Made by a program: the position numbers and the translations under genes. The notes below the pieces were generated by a model that worked only from the letters and a program-made list of their open reading frames with translations, was not told the DNA's origin and ran no database searches. From Pseudomonas sp. MYb118 (GTDB taxonomy: Bacteria > Pseudomonadota > Gammaproteobacteria > Pseudomonadales > Pseudomonadaceae), in NCBI RefSeq assembly GCF_040947875.1, contig NZ_JBFRXN010000002.1, forward strand, positions 124,001-188,000: DNA of 64,000 nucleotides, in the 5' to 3' direction. Shown here one piece after another: positions 26,793 through 37,211 of this stretch (the first letter of the stretch is position 1; each line of letters starts with the position of its first letter).

Positions 26793-27504
26793 GGTCGGCA
26801 CTCAACACGTAGCCCTTGCCCCAGACCGTGCGCACTTCACGCTCGGTGTAGCCGATGGCCTTGAGCTTGCGGCGGATCTGGCTGATGTGCATGTCCAGGC
26901 TGCGGTCGTGAGCCGCATAACCGCGCTGCAATACATGCTGATAAAGGAAGGCCTTGCTCAACACTTCATCGCCGTTGCGATTGAGGGTGTCGAGCAGGCG
27001 ATATTCACTGCGGGTCAGGCCGGCCGCCTGCTCGCCGAAGAACACTTCGAAGCATTCCTCGTCGAACCGCAGACTGTCCACCGCCGCCTGCACCACCGGG
27101 GCGACCGCCGGCCGCCGGTCCAGCGCGACACGGCGCAGGATCGCTTCGATGCGTACGTGCAATTCGGCCATGCTGAAAGGCTTGGGCAGATAATCGTCGG
27201 CGCCGAGGCGAAAGCCACTGATGCGATCCGCCTCGGCGCCCAGGGCCGACATCAGCAGCACCGGCGTGGAATGGCTCTGGCGCAATTCGGTCAGCACCGA
27301 CAGGCCATTGAGGCCTGGCAAGAGAATGTCCATCAACACCACGTCGAAGGTGTTCTGGCGGGCCATCGCCAGGCCTTCCTGGCCGTTCTGGCACCAGGTG
27401 ACCTGAAAGCCGCTGCGGCCCAGTTGCTCATGCACATAGGCACCGAGCACCAGGTCGTCTTCGATGGAGAGGATTCGGGGATGGCCAACAGTGCTGGGAG
27501 TCAT
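26779..27504 (-). CDS. OmpR-family response regulator, PirR-like
   Basis: A 241-residue response regulator. The receiver domain has SIEDD near the N-terminus, phosphoacceptor D59 (VVLMDILLPGLNG) and K in LPKPFSM. The C-terminal winged helix ends RRKLKAIGYTEREVRTVWGKGYVLS. ATG 27504 fits the family length. It is divergent from gacS, with an iron-box-like sequence just upstream. It is the regulator for the overlapping kinase gene. Confidence 0.87.
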   Translation of the reverse strand: MTPSTVGHPRILSIEDDLVLGAYVHEQLGRSGFQVTWCQNGQEGLAMARQNTFDVVLMDILLPGLNGLSVLTELRQSHSTPVLLMSALGAEADRISGFRLGADDYLPKPFSMAELHVRIEAILRRVALDRRPAVAPVVQAAVDSLRFDEECFEVFFGEQAAGLTRSEYRLLDTLNRNGDEVLSKAFLYQHVLQRGYAAHDRSLDMHISQIRRKLKAIGYTEREVRTVWGKGYVLSADHEVG

Positions 27505-27512
27505 GACTATCT

Positions 27513-27531
27513 GCAAATAATTCTCAGTTGG
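27513..27531 (-). promoter_or_regulatory. Weak Fur-box-like sequence
   Basis: Read leftward, CCAACTGAGAATTATTTGC matches the 19-base Fur consensus at about 11 positions, with a good GAGAATTATT core. It lies 9-27 bases upstream of the PirR-like regulator. It supports iron control, but the match is borderline. Confidence 0.35.
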
Positions 27532-27719
27532 CAATTATTAAAGATTGCCTCGCCAGGGGCAAGCCAAGGTTGGATCGTGGCACTCGTGTGTCGAGCGGCC
27601 CGACGAATGGCGACATCAATTTTACGAAGATTGCCCGCAAGCAAATCGCTACACTGCGCAGGTGGCGCGTACCGGATGTGCGCGCAGGTTCCTCAAATGG
27701 CTGGATGCAGGAGAGTTGC

Positions 27720-30473
27720 GTGCTCAAGAAACTGGGAATTAAAGGCCGCGTGCTGCTGTTGACCTTGCTTCCGACCAGCCTGATGGCCCTGGTGCTGGGC
27801 GGCTATTTCACCTGGATGCAGCAGTCGGACCTGCAAACCCAACTCATGCAGCGCGGCGAAATGATCGCCGAACAGCTCGCTCCCCTCGTCGCCCCGGCCA
27901 TGGGCAACAAGGACACCGACCTGCTGGAACGCATCGCCACCCAGTCCCTGGAAACCACCGACGTGCGCGCGGTGACCTTCCTCGCCCCCGACCGCACGCC
28001 GCTGGCCCATGCCGGCCCGACCATGCTCAATCAGGCGCCCTTTGGCAGTGGCTCGCAAATGTTGCGACGCAGCGGCAACGATGCCACCCGCTATCTGCTG
28101 CCGGTGTTCGGCAAACACCGCAACCTGGCCGGTGAAGTGATTCCCGAGGAATCCGAGCGCATGCTCGGCTGGGTCGAACTCGAACTGTCACACAACGGCA
28201 TGCTGTTGCGCGGCTATCGCAGCCTGTTCGCCAGCCTGCTGCTGATCGGCGCCGGGCTGGCCGGTGCGGCGTTGCTGGCCTTGCGCATGGGCCGCACGAT
28301 CAACCGTCCGCTGAGCCAGATCCAGCAGGCAGTAGCGCAACTCAAGGACGGTCATCTGGAAACCCGCCTGCCGCCGCTGGGCAGTCAGGAGCTGGATGAA
28401 CTGGCGTCCGGCATCAATCGTATGGCCGGCACCCTGCAGAATGCTCAGGAAGAATTGCAGCACAGCATCGACCAGGCCACCGAAGACGTGCGGCAGAATC
28501 TGGAAACCATCGAAATCCAGAACATCGAGCTGGACCTGGCGCGCAAGGAGGCCCTGGAGGCGAGCCGGATCAAATCCGAGTTCCTGGCCAACATGAGCCA
28601 TGAAATCCGCACACCGCTCAACGGCATCCTCGGCTTCACCCACCTGTTGCAGAAAAGCGAGCTGACCCCGCGCCAGCTCGATTACCTGGGCACCATCGAA
28701 AAGTCTGCCGACAGCCTGCTGGGGATCATCAACGAGATCCTCGACTTCTCGAAAATCGAGGCCGGCAAGCTGGTGCTCGACCATATTCCGTTCAATCTGC
28801 GCGACCTGCTCCAGGACACCCTGACCATCCTCGCCCCCGCCGCCCACGCCAAGCAACTGGAACTGGTGAGCCTGGTGTATCGCGATACGCCGCTGTCGCT
28901 GGTGGGCGACCCGCTGCGACTCAAGCAGATCCTCACCAACCTGGTGAGCAACGCGATCAAGTTCACCCGCGAAGGCACCATCGTCGCCCGCGCCATGCTC
29001 GAAGACGAACACGAAGACAGCGTGCAACTGCGTATCAGCATTCAGGACACCGGCATCGGCCTGTCCAACGAAGACGTGCGTGCGTTGTTCCAGGCGTTCA
29101 GCCAGGCTGACAATTCGCTTTCTCGCCAGCCCGGCGGCACCGGCCTGGGCCTGGTGATTTCCAAGCGCCTGATCGAACAGATGGGCGGCGAGATCGGCGT
29201 CGACAGCACGCCGGGGGAAGGTTCGGAATTCTGGATCAGCCTGAGCCTGCCGAAAACCCGTGACGACGCCGAAGACCTGCCTGCCGCGCCACTGCTCGGA
29301 CGTCGGGTCGCCGTCCTGGAAAACCACGAGCTGGCGCGCCAGGCACTGCAACATCAACTGGAGGATTGTGGCTTGGAGGTCACGCCGTTCAACACCCTGG
29401 AACGGTTGACCAACGGCGTGATGGGCGCACACCAGACCGATCAGGCCATCGACCTTGCCGTGCTCGGGATCACCAGCAACGACCTGCCGCCCGAGCGCCT
29501 CAACCAACACATCTGGGACCTCGAACACCTGGGCTGCAAGGTCCTGGTGCTGTGCCCGACCACCGAACAGACGCTGTTTCACCTGTCGGTCCCCAACCCC
29601 CACAGCCAGCTTCAGGCCAAACCGGCCTGCACCCGCAAGCTGCGCCGGTCCCTGTCCGACCTTGTCAACCCGCGCCAGCAGCGCAGCGAGCCAGGCGAGC
29701 CGGTGAGTAGCCGTGCGCCGAAAGTGCTGTGCGTGGACGATAACCCGGCCAACCTGCTGCTGGTGCAAACCCTGCTCGAAGACCTGGGCGCCAAGGTGCT
29801 CGCGGTGGAAAGCGGCTACGCGGCGGTGAAGGCCGTGCAGAGCGAAACCTTCGACCTGGTATTGATGGACGTGCAGATGCCCGGCATGGACGGGCGCCAG
29901 AGCACTGAGAGTATCCGCCAGTGGGAAAGTGAACGGCATAGCACGCCGCTGCCGATCGTGGCGCTCACGGCCCACGCCATGGCCAACGAAAAGCGCGCAC
30001 TGCTGCAAAGCGGCATGGACGATTACCTGACCAAGCCGATCAGTGAGCGGCAACTGGCCCAGGTGGTCTTGAAGTGGACCGGCCTGGCCTTGCGTAATCA
30101 AGGGCCGGAACGTACCCACGACAGCCACGGCAACGGCCAGGAGCTGCAGGTGCTGGACGCTGAAGAAGGCCTGCGCCTGGCCGCCGGCAAGGAAGATCTG
30201 GCGGCGGACATGCTGGCCATGCTGCTGGCGTCGCTGGAAGCCGACCGTGAAGCCATCCGCATCGCCCGGGAAACCCATGATCACACCGCGTTGATCGAAC
30301 GGGTGCATCGCCTGCATGGCGCGACCCGCTACTGCGGCGTGCCGCAACTGCGCGCCGCCTGCCAACGCAGCGAAACCCTGCTCAAGCAGCAGGACCCGAA
30401 AGCCTCCGTCGCGCTGGAAGACCTCGACCGGGCGATCAATCGGCTGGCGGCCCATGCGCGGATCAATGCGTGA
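27720..30473 (+). CDS. gacS: Global sensor kinase GacS
   Basis: A 917-residue tripartite hybrid kinase that phosphorylates GacA and so controls RsmY/RsmZ small RNAs, secondary metabolism, biofilm and exoproducts. It has TM1 (about 8-30), a periplasmic sensor region, TM2 (about 165-188) and HAMP. Transmitter H294 lies in [15 protein letters not shown], with ATP motifs NLVSNAIKF and [10 protein letters not shown]. Receiver D717 lies in [13 protein letters not shown] and Hpt H866 in [15 protein letters not shown] 27720 is preceded by AGGAGAG. The open frame extends upstream to 27528 but that part is not GacS-like. All three phosphorelay residues are intact. Confidence 0.96.
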   Translation: MLKKLGIKGRVLLLTLLPTSLMALVLGGYFTWMQQSDLQTQLMQRGEMIAEQLAPLVAPAMGNKDTDLLERIATQSLETTDVRAVTFLAPDRTPLAHAGPTMLNQAPFGSGSQMLRRSGNDATRYLLPVFGKHRNLAGEVIPEESERMLGWVELELSHNGMLLRGYRSLFASLLLIGAGLAGAALLALRMGRTINRPLSQIQQAVAQLKDGHLETRLPPLGSQELDELASGINRMAGTLQNAQEELQHSIDQATEDVRQNLETIEIQNIELDLARKEALEASRIKSEFLANMSHEIRTPLNGILGFTHLLQKSELTPRQLDYLGTIEKSADSLLGIINEILDFSKIEAGKLVLDHIPFNLRDLLQDTLTILAPAAHAKQLELVSLVYRDTPLSLVGDPLRLKQILTNLVSNAIKFTREGTIVARAMLEDEHEDSVQLRISIQDTGIGLSNEDVRALFQAFSQADNSLSRQPGGTGLGLVISKRLIEQMGGEIGVDSTPGEGSEFWISLSLPKTRDDAEDLPAAPLLGRRVAVLENHELARQALQHQLEDCGLEVTPFNTLERLTNGVMGAHQTDQAIDLAVLGITSNDLPPERLNQHIWDLEHLGCKVLVLCPTTEQTLFHLSVPNPHSQLQAKPACTRKLRRSLSDLVNPRQQRSEPGEPVSSRAPKVLCVDDNPANLLLVQTLLEDLGAKVLAVESGYAAVKAVQSETFDLVLMDVQMPGMDGRQSTESIRQWESERHSTPLPIVALTAHAMANEKRALLQSGMDDYLTKPISERQLAQVVLKWTGLALRNQGPERTHDSHGNGQELQVLDAEEGLRLAAGKEDLAADMLAMLLASLEADREAIRIARETHDHTALIERVHRLHGATRYCGVPQLRAACQRSETLLKQQDPKASVALEDLDRAINRLAAHARINA

Positions 30474-30485
30474 TCAAACCGAAAC

Positions 30486-30592
30486 CTGTAGGAGCAGCCG
30501 GTCGACGCTCGATTGCTCGCGATGCGTTGTGTCAGGCACCACAGATGCTGAATGTGATGTCCTCATCGCGAGCAAGCTCGCTCCTACAGGTC
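30486..30592. repeat. REPIN with one variant arm
   Basis: The right arm (about 30564-30590) is a normal REP. The left arm reads GTAGGAGC, then a 19-base insert-like stretch containing CCGGTCGACGCTCG, then GCTCGCGATG. The outer bases are conserved but the core hairpin is longer. Confidence 0.8.
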
Positions 30593-30617
30593 TGCCGTTT
30601 TCCCCTAAGGAGTTCTC

Positions 30618-31616
30618 ATGCGTACGATTCTTTTCAGCAGCCAGAACTACGACCGCGACAGTTTTCTGGGCGTCGACCTTCCCGCCGGTATCGAGCTGCA
30701 TTTCCAGTCGGCGCGGCTGAGCCTGGACACCGTGGCGCTGGCCGACCAGTTCGAGGTGGTCTGCGCGTTCATCAACGATGACCTCAGCGCTCCGGTGCTC
30801 GAACACCTGGCCGCTGGCGGCACGCGCCTGATCGCCCTGCGCTCGGCCGGTTACAACCATGTCGACCTGGCCGTGGCCAGGCGCCTGGGGCTGACGATCG
30901 TACGGGTCCCGGCCTACTCGCCCCATGCCGTGGCCGAGCATGCGGTGGCGCTGATCCTGGCCCTCAACCGGCGCTTGCACCGTGCCTACAACCGCACCCG
31001 CGAAGGTGATTTCACCCTTCACGGGCTGACCGGTTTCGATCTGGTGGGCAAGACCGTCGGGGTGGTCGGCACCGGGCAGATCGGCGCGACCTTCGCGAAA
31101 ATCATGCACGGTTTCGGCTGCCAGCTGCTGGCCTACGACCCCTACCCCAATCCCGAGGTCCAGGCCCTCGGCGCGCGGTACATGGACCTGCCGCAGTTGC
31201 TCGCCGAGTCGCAGATCATCAGCCTGCATTGCCCGCTGAACGCGCAAAGCAAGCACTTGATCAACAGTGAGTCATTGGCGCACATGCAACCCGGCGCCAT
31301 GCTGATCAACACCGGGCGCGGCGGCCTGGTGGACACGCCAGCGCTGATCGACGCCCTGAAGGACGGGCTGCTGGGTTACCTGGGGCTGGATGTCTATGAA
31401 GAAGAAGCCCAACTGTTCTTCGAAGACCGCTCCGATCTGCCGTTGCAGGACGATGTGCTGGCACGGCTGCTGACCTTCCCCAACGTGATCGTCACGGCGC
31501 ACCAGGCCTTCCTGACCCGCGAGGCGCTGGCGGCAATTGCCATGACTACTTTGCAAAATATTGCCGCATGGGCCGAAGGCAACCCGCAAAATCAGGTGGA
31601 TGTAGCCTCAACCTGA
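30618..31616 (+). CDS. ldhA: D-lactate dehydrogenase (2-hydroxyacid dehydrogenase family)
   Basis: A 332-residue NAD-dependent D-2-hydroxyacid dehydrogenase. It has an N-terminal substrate domain, an NAD-binding Rossmann motif VGVVGTGQIGATFAKI (about 148-163), catalytic Arg in NTGRGGLVDT, Glu in GLDVYEEEAQ and His in VTAHQAFLTREA. The order matches LdhA, which lies beside gacS in Pseudomonas (PA0927 in P. aeruginosa). AAGGAG lies 6 bases before the ATG. It probably reduces pyruvate to D-lactate under low oxygen. Confidence 0.9.
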   Translation: MRTILFSSQNYDRDSFLGVDLPAGIELHFQSARLSLDTVALADQFEVVCAFINDDLSAPVLEHLAAGGTRLIALRSAGYNHVDLAVARRLGLTIVRVPAYSPHAVAEHAVALILALNRRLHRAYNRTREGDFTLHGLTGFDLVGKTVGVVGTGQIGATFAKIMHGFGCQLLAYDPYPNPEVQALGARYMDLPQLLAESQIISLHCPLNAQSKHLINSESLAHMQPGAMLINTGRGGLVDTPALIDALKDGLLGYLGLDVYEEEAQLFFEDRSDLPLQDDVLARLLTFPNVIVTAHQAFLTREALAAIAMTTLQNIAAWAEGNPQNQVDVAST

Positions 31617-31687
31617 TCGAAGGTCGCTTCTGCGCGCAGTGCTGCAATGATGTCCGTGCTAGCATTCCGCGCAGATTTGGAGGACCC

Positions 31688-32122
31688 ATGGTCGAACACG
31701 ATTTCCGCTATAACCTGATGAACCCGCAACACACCCTCACCGAATGCCGCGCCCTGGTGCCGGGGCGTTATCAAGTCACCGGCAACGGTGGCTCGATTCG
31801 CAACAATGACGTGCTGGTCGTGACCCTCAAGGGCGCCAAGGACCTGTCCATGCGCCTGACCGTCGAAACCGTTCGCCACCTGATCAACCCGCCCGGCCAA
31901 TGGGTCGCGGTGGCCAGTGGCCCGGTGTTCGGCGAATTGGCGATCCACACCTGGAAGGTCAACTGCGACAGCTGCGCCAAAGAGCTGAGCTTCGAGTTCG
32001 CGGTCGACGCCAAGCTGGGCAACAAGGCTGAAAGGCCAGCCGCCACCGCGCGGATTGCCGAGCTGGGCTGGAAAAGCGTTGGCGACAAGCACCTGTGCCC
32101 GAAATGCCAGGAGCCTGCGTGA
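31688..32122 (+). CDS. Putative zinc-ribbon protein
   Basis: A 144-residue soluble protein with two CxxC pairs, C93/C96 (NCDSCAKE) and C137/C140 (CPKCQEPA), likely holding one zinc ion. The rest is a beta-rich region containing RLTVETVRHLINPPGQW. The family is not recognised beyond conserved Pseudomonas hypothetical. TTGGAGG precedes the ATG. The stop overlaps the META-domain gene start (TGATG), so the two are coupled. Confidence 0.75.
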   Translation: MVEHDFRYNLMNPQHTLTECRALVPGRYQVTGNGGSIRNNDVLVVTLKGAKDLSMRLTVETVRHLINPPGQWVAVASGPVFGELAIHTWKVNCDSCAKELSFEFAVDAKLGNKAERPAATARIAELGWKSVGDKHLCPKCQEPA

Positions 32123-32526
32123 TGAAACGCCTTGCCCTGACCGTGATGGTCGGTGCCAGCCTGCTGGGCTGCGCCGCCGAGCCGGTGCAACTGCAACAGA
32201 ACCGCAGCTACATCCTGGAATGGATCGGTGAGCGGCCGTTGATGGACTACAGCCACCTGACCATCACCCTCGGCGAAGACGGCCGGGCCTATGGCAGCGG
32301 TGGCTGCAACCATTGGTTCGCACCCTACACGCTCGACGGTGACAAGCTGAGTTTCGGCAAGATCGGCAGCACCCGCAAACTGTGCGCACCCGCGCTCATG
32401 GAGCAGGAAAAGCGCTTCCTCCAGGCACTGGAGGGTGTGCAGCGCTGGGATGTGTCGGCCATCGACCAGATGCGCTTCTGGCCGGCCGAAGGCAAGCCGC
32501 TGCGCTGGTGGCTCGAAGAGGGTTGA
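32122..32526 (+). CDS. META-domain (HslJ-like) lipoprotein
   Basis: A 134-residue protein with a lipoprotein signal (LLGC, lipidated C17). A META domain follows, with GGCNHWFAPY (about 64-73) and two conserved Cys (second in RKLCAPALMEQE). META/HslJ proteins are outer-membrane or periplasmic lipoproteins linked to stress and antibiotic tolerance, with no defined activity. An open frame begins 27 bases earlier, but the signal peptide starts at MKRLAL. Confidence 0.83.
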   Translation: MKRLALTVMVGASLLGCAAEPVQLQQNRSYILEWIGERPLMDYSHLTITLGEDGRAYGSGGCNHWFAPYTLDGDKLSFGKIGSTRKLCAPALMEQEKRFLQALEGVQRWDVSAIDQMRFWPAEGKPLRWWLEEG

Positions 32527-32540
32527 ACCCTTTTCCCAAA

Positions 32541-32562
32541 GGCCCACTTGTTCAAGTGGGCC
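32541..32562. terminator. Hairpin between convergent genes
   Basis: GGCCCACTTG-TT-CAAGTGGGCC, a perfect 10-base stem between the META lipoprotein and TlpA-like genes. T-runs are weak on both sides, so it is a probable rather than textbook terminator. Confidence 0.65.
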
Positions 32563-32571
32563 CTCCCCCTG

Positions 32572-33039
32572 TCAGTTGGTGGCTTGCAGCGCTTCCAGCT
32601 TGGCCATGACGCCCGCTGCGGTCTGTTCACCCATCAACTGTTCGCGCACCTTGCCCTTGTTATCAATGATGTAGGTCACCGGTAGCGCCTCACTGCGCGG
32701 CAAGTCGAAAATCTCGCTGGGGTCCTGGGCCAGCACGGTGAATTTGATACCGAGTTTTTCACTGGCGCCCTTGAGCTCTTCACCCTGCACGTTGTCGAAG
32801 TTGACCCCGAACACGCCGATTTTCTTGCCTTTCAATTGCTCGGCCAGGGTATTGAGTTCCGGTATCTCGGTGCGGCATGGACCACACCACTCGGCCCAGT
32901 AATTGAGCACCAGCCACTGTTTGTCCAGGCGCTCGGCCGCGACTTTCTGGCCGTTCTGGTCGATCCCGTAATCGTTGCCGCAGCCCCCCAGCATCAGCGC
33001 TGCGAAAATCGCGAATGCCGCTGCCAATCGCCTTGTCAT
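32572..33039 (-). CDS. TlpA-like thioredoxin-fold lipoprotein
   Basis: A 155-residue thiol-disulfide oxidoreductase. It has a lipoprotein signal (LMLGGC, C20) and a thioredoxin fold with active site WCGPC (C52/C55), plus the conserved cis-Pro region ALPVTYIIDNKGKV. It probably acts in the periplasm as a reductant, as TlpA/ResA proteins do. The start MTRRLAAAF is chosen over an in-frame ATG 17 codons upstream because the signal begins there. It is divergent from arsC. Confidence 0.87.
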   Translation of the reverse strand: MTRRLAAAFAIFAALMLGGCGNDYGIDQNGQKVAAERLDKQWLVLNYWAEWCGPCRTEIPELNTLAEQLKGKKIGVFGVNFDNVQGEELKGASEKLGIKFTVLAQDPSEIFDLPRSEALPVTYIIDNKGKVREQLMGEQTAAGVMAKLEALQATN

Positions 33040-33153
33040 GTCGTAATCCTTGTTCAAAATGGAATGCGCCTGCGACCCATCGCCTCCCAAGGTTCAGGAT
33101 TGCGCGCTGCACAGTTAGAATAGCCGCCACCATACGCCAAATGCGACCCGCAC

Positions 33154-34100
<947 letters not shown>

Positions 34101-34102
34101 GG

Positions 34103-34528
34103 ATGGCCAGAAAGCCCAAGGTCCTGCCCGCCCTCGAATGGCTCGAACCCCGCGTGCGAGCCATGCGCATCATCGCCCTGCTGTGCTTTTTCGGCCTGGT
34201 GGGATTGCTGTGCGTCTACTACCTGCTGGTGGCCAACCTGCACGGCGCCCGGCCGTGGGTGATCCTGCTGATCGAGCTGGTGCCGTTACTGGTGCTGGCA
34301 CCCGGCATGCTCATGGGCAGCCCGCGTGGGCATTCATGGATGTGCTTTGCGGTGAACCTGTATTTCATCAAGGGCGCACTGGCGGCCTACGACCCCAACC
34401 GGCAACTGTTCGGCCTGCTGGAGATGGGCGCGAGCCTGGCGGTGTTCTGCTCGGCGCTGCTGTATGTGCGGTGGCGGCATCAGTTGAACCGCAAGCTGGC
34501 GGGTGAAGGGCAGGTCTCTGTCGCCTGA
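34103..34528 (+). CDS. DUF2069 membrane protein
   Basis: A 141-residue protein with four predicted membrane helices (about 22-45, 52-72, 78-98 and 104-124) and positively charged ends. This is the DUF2069 pattern found downstream of wrbA in pseudomonads. The function is unknown. It is the third gene of the arsC-wrbA operon. Confidence 0.83.
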   Translation: MARKPKVLPALEWLEPRVRAMRIIALLCFFGLVGLLCVYYLLVANLHGARPWVILLIELVPLLVLAPGMLMGSPRGHSWMCFAVNLYFIKGALAAYDPNRQLFGLLEMGASLAVFCSALLYVRWRHQLNRKLAGEGQVSVA

Positions 34529-34537
34529 CAGCCACCC

Positions 34538-34628
34538 TGTAGGAGCGAGCTTGCTCGCGATGGCGGCGGCACATCCAGCATCAATGTGTCAGACATACCG
34601 CCATCGCGGGCAAGCCCGCTCCTACAGG
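34538..34628. repeat. REPIN
   Basis: Inverted REP pair (TAGGAGCGAGCTTGCTCGCG near 34539 and a CGCGGGCAAGCCCGCTCCTA arm near 34605), between convergent DUF2069 and glycosylase genes. The two arms belong to slightly different REP variants. Confidence 0.88.
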
Positions 34629-34630
34629 GA

Positions 34631-35305
34631 TCAGTGATTGGCGGTATAAGCCAACATCATCGAAATCTGGCTCATCGCCCGCCCGCCGCTTTCTTCGTGC
34701 CACTGGTTGAAGACGTCCTGCACCAGGGCCAGGTCGCGCAGGCTGGTGGGGACTTTGTCGATGATCTTCTGCGCATTGAGCGCCGCGACCACGTCGTAGC
34801 TCGGGACGAAGGTGTCCTTGCCGACCATGCGCAGGAAGCGCGGTGCCGACAACCCGCCCAACTGGCTGCCGCGTTTTTTCAGCAGGGTCCACAGGCCGAC
34901 GATGTCGGTCACCGGCCAGTCGGCGATCAAGTTACCGAAGCTGCCCTGCTCATGGGCCACGTCCAGCACGAACTGCGCATTGCGCGGCACGCTCTTGAGT
35001 TTGCCCAGGTGGCGGATGATCCGCGCGTCCTGCATCAGGCGCTCCAGGTGTTCGGCGCTCATCAGCACGACCTTTTCCGGGTCGAAACGGAAAAACACTT
35101 CCTCGAAGGCCGGCCACTTGGCATCCACCAGGCTGTGCTTGAGCCCTGCGCGAAACACCCGCAGGGCCATGGTCGAGAGGTAGCGATCGTCAGTGATGTC
35201 GCGCAATTGCGCCGGGGTATTGGGAACAGGCAGATGGGCTTGCAGTTCAGCCGCCGAACCGAAGCGGTTCAGGCAGTATTCGTTCAGCCACTTGTAATCG
35301 CGCAT
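34631..35305 (-). CDS. DNA-3-methyladenine glycosylase I family protein
   Basis: A 224-residue helical protein of the Tag-like base-excision family. Supporting stretches are YKWLNEYCLNRFG near the start, LSTMALRVFRAGLKHSLVDAKWPAF (split across about 45-69), and NQWHEESGGRAMSQISMM at the end. It would excise alkylated adenine. The subgroup differs from classical Tag, so substrate range is uncertain. It is 21 bases downstream of ttcA on the same strand. Confidence 0.75.
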   Translation of the reverse strand: MRDYKWLNEYCLNRFGSAAELQAHLPVPNTPAQLRDITDDRYLSTMALRVFRAGLKHSLVDAKWPAFEEVFFRFDPEKVVLMSAEHLERLMQDARIIRHLGKLKSVPRNAQFVLDVAHEQGSFGNLIADWPVTDIVGLWTLLKKRGSQLGGLSAPRFLRMVGKDTFVPSYDVVAALNAQKIIDKVPTSLRDLALVQDVFNQWHEESGGRAMSQISMMLAYTANH

Positions 35306-35326
35306 GCCCTCTCCTGGGGTGTTTGA

Positions 35327-36151
35327 TCAGAGATTCACAACGTTGACGAAGCGCGAAGCCGCGGTTTCGTCGATCTTCAGGCTGGTGAAGTCGAACAGGT
35401 TGCGGTCGGCCAGTTGCGACGGGATCACGTTCTGCAGGCTGCGGAAAATGCTCTCGGTGCGGCCCGGCGTCTTGCGCTCCCAGTCCACGAGCATTTCCTT
35501 GACCACCTGACGCTGCAGGTTTTCCTGGGAACCACAGAGGTTGCACGGGATGATCGGGAATTGCTTGAAGTCCGAGTAGGCCTGGATGTCTTTCTCGTTG
35601 CAGTAGGCCAGCGGGCGGATCACCACGTTGCGGCCGTCGTCGGCGCGCAATTTGGGCGGCATGGCCTTGAGCGAGCCGTTGAAGAACATATTGAGGAAGA
35701 ACGTCTCGACGATGTCATCGCGATGATGCCCCAAGGCCATCTTGGTCGCGCCGATTTCGTCGGCGAAGGTGTAGAGCGTGCCGCGACGCAGGCGCGAGCA
35801 CAGCGAGCAAGTGGTCTTGCCCTCCGGGATCAGTTCCTTGACCACCGAGTAGGTGTCCTTCTCGACGATGTGGTATTCGATACCCAGGGTCTTCAGGTAG
35901 GCCGGCAGCACGTCCTCGGGAAAGCCCGGCTGCTTCTGGTCCATGTTCACGGCGACGATCTCGAACTTGATCGGCGCAACCTTCTGCAAGTGCATCAGCA
36001 CATCAAGCATGGTGTAGCTGTCCTTGCCACCGGACAGGCAGACCATGACCTTGTCGCCGTCTTCGATCATGTTGAAATCGGTGACGGCCTCACCGGCCAG
36101 CCGGCGAAGGCGCTTTTGCAGTTTGTTCTGGTTGACCGAGAGAGTGCCCAT
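35327..36151 (-). CDS. ttcA: tRNA 2-thiocytidine(32) synthetase TtcA
   Basis: A 274-residue PP-loop ATPase that thiolates C32 of certain tRNAs. It has the PP-loop [10 protein letters not shown], iron-sulfur ligands in [11 protein letters not shown] and a third Cys in [10 protein letters not shown], and the family motif [14 protein letters not shown]. The start MGTLSVNQ is chosen because the 45 upstream in-frame codons lack family similarity. Length is normal. Confidence 0.94.
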   Translation of the reverse strand: MGTLSVNQNKLQKRLRRLAGEAVTDFNMIEDGDKVMVCLSGGKDSYTMLDVLMHLQKVAPIKFEIVAVNMDQKQPGFPEDVLPAYLKTLGIEYHIVEKDTYSVVKELIPEGKTTCSLCSRLRRGTLYTFADEIGATKMALGHHRDDIVETFFLNMFFNGSLKAMPPKLRADDGRNVVIRPLAYCNEKDIQAYSDFKQFPIIPCNLCGSQENLQRQVVKEMLVDWERKTPGRTESIFRSLQNVIPSQLADRNLFDFTSLKIDETAASRFVNVVNL

Positions 36152-36449
36152 GACGCGAAATCCGTGAGGTGTGACGAAAGGCCGGCATTTTACGCATAAA
36201 CGCCGGGCTGGCGAAGCGCTCTCTGTCTGCTGTGTGAGTTGCCATAAAAATGTCTTGTGACAGATCCGACGGCGATTAACAGTCATGTTTACAGCGCGAT
36301 TTGCTCTAACCCCCCTGCACCATCACGGGTAAGTCCTTTCTATACTGCGACATAAGGTCGCATAGATATCCAGACCTTTCTTACCTGGCCGCCTTGGCCT
36401 GTAAGCGCTCCACTGGGGGGCGACGGTAAAAACAAGAGGAGTGACTGGC
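36152..36449 (+). promoter_or_regulatory. Divergent ttcA / Yip1 intergenic region
   Basis: A 298-base gap. It contains TATACT (36341-36346), a -10-like element towards the Yip1 gene. It overlaps a short inverted repeat TGCGAC-ataag-GTCGCA (36345-36361) that could be an operator. AGAGGAG precedes the Yip1 start. Confidence 0.4.
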
Positions 36450-37052
36450 ATGATCCATCACGTAGTGGGGCTCTTCACCCACCCCGACCAGGAATGGAAA
36501 GAAATCCGTGGCGACCAGGAGGAAAGCATCAGCCACATGTACCTGACCCACACGCTGATTCTCGCGGCGATCCCCGCCGTGTCGGCGTTTATCGGCACCA
36601 CGCAGGTCGGCTGGGTCATCGGTAACCGGCCACCGGTGATGCTGACGATGGAAAGCGCGCTATGGATGACGATCATGTCGTACCTGGCGATGCTCGCTGG
36701 CGTTGCCGTCATGGGCGCATTCATCCACTGGATGGCGCGCACCTATGATGCCAATCCGAGCCTGGCCCGCTGCGTTGCCTTTGCGACCTATACCGCGACC
36801 CCGCTGTTCATCGGCGGCCTCGCGGCACTGTACCCGCACATGTGGCTGGGGATGATCGTCGGGACGGCGGCCATCTGCTACACGGTGTACCTGCTGTATG
36901 TGGGGCTGCCTACCTTCATGAACATTCCATCGGACGAGGGTTTCCTGTTTTCAAGCTCGGTACTCGCCGTCGGCCTGGTCGTACTCGTGGCCATCATGGC
37001 GTTCACGGTCATCGTCTGGGGGCTCGGCGTGGGGCCGGTCTATACCAATTAG
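36450..37052 (+). CDS. Yip1 family inner-membrane protein
   Basis: A 200-residue protein with a soluble N-terminus (HHVVGLFTHPDQEWKEIRG) and about five hydrophobic helices (about 33-55, 68-92, 108-130, 134-155 and 168-195). This matches bacterial Yip1 (PF04893). The role is unknown. ATG 36450 is chosen for its ribosome site (AGAGGAG, 8 bases); a GTG at 36441 is in frame. It is a single-gene unit followed by a hairpin. Confidence 0.85.
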   Translation: MIHHVVGLFTHPDQEWKEIRGDQEESISHMYLTHTLILAAIPAVSAFIGTTQVGWVIGNRPPVMLTMESALWMTIMSYLAMLAGVAVMGAFIHWMARTYDANPSLARCVAFATYTATPLFIGGLAALYPHMWLGMIVGTAAICYTVYLLYVGLPTFMNIPSDEGFLFSSSVLAVGLVVLVAIMAFTVIVWGLGVGPVYTN

Positions 37053-37086
37053 CGACACGTCACCCAATAAGAAGATCTGCCAATAC

Positions 37087-37106
37087 AGGCCGCCGCAAGG
37101 CGGCCT
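37087..37106 (+). terminator. Terminator-like hairpin after Yip1
   Basis: AGGCCGCC-GCAA-GGCGGCCT followed by TCTACTG. It has a stable stem with only a short T stretch. Confidence 0.65.
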
Positions 37107-37211
37107 TCTACTGTCTGCAATACCCTGTGGCGTCATGACCATTCGGCGCCTTGGCGATTCGCAAGACCCAACGCTTGCGGCATACTCGACGTCTCTGGAG
37201 ATCCATCAAGC

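Noticed and set aside
28188-30455. 755-codon minus-strand frame opposite gacS
   Set aside because: A shadow of gacS; low-complexity His/Gln/Gly composition and no similarity to a protein family.
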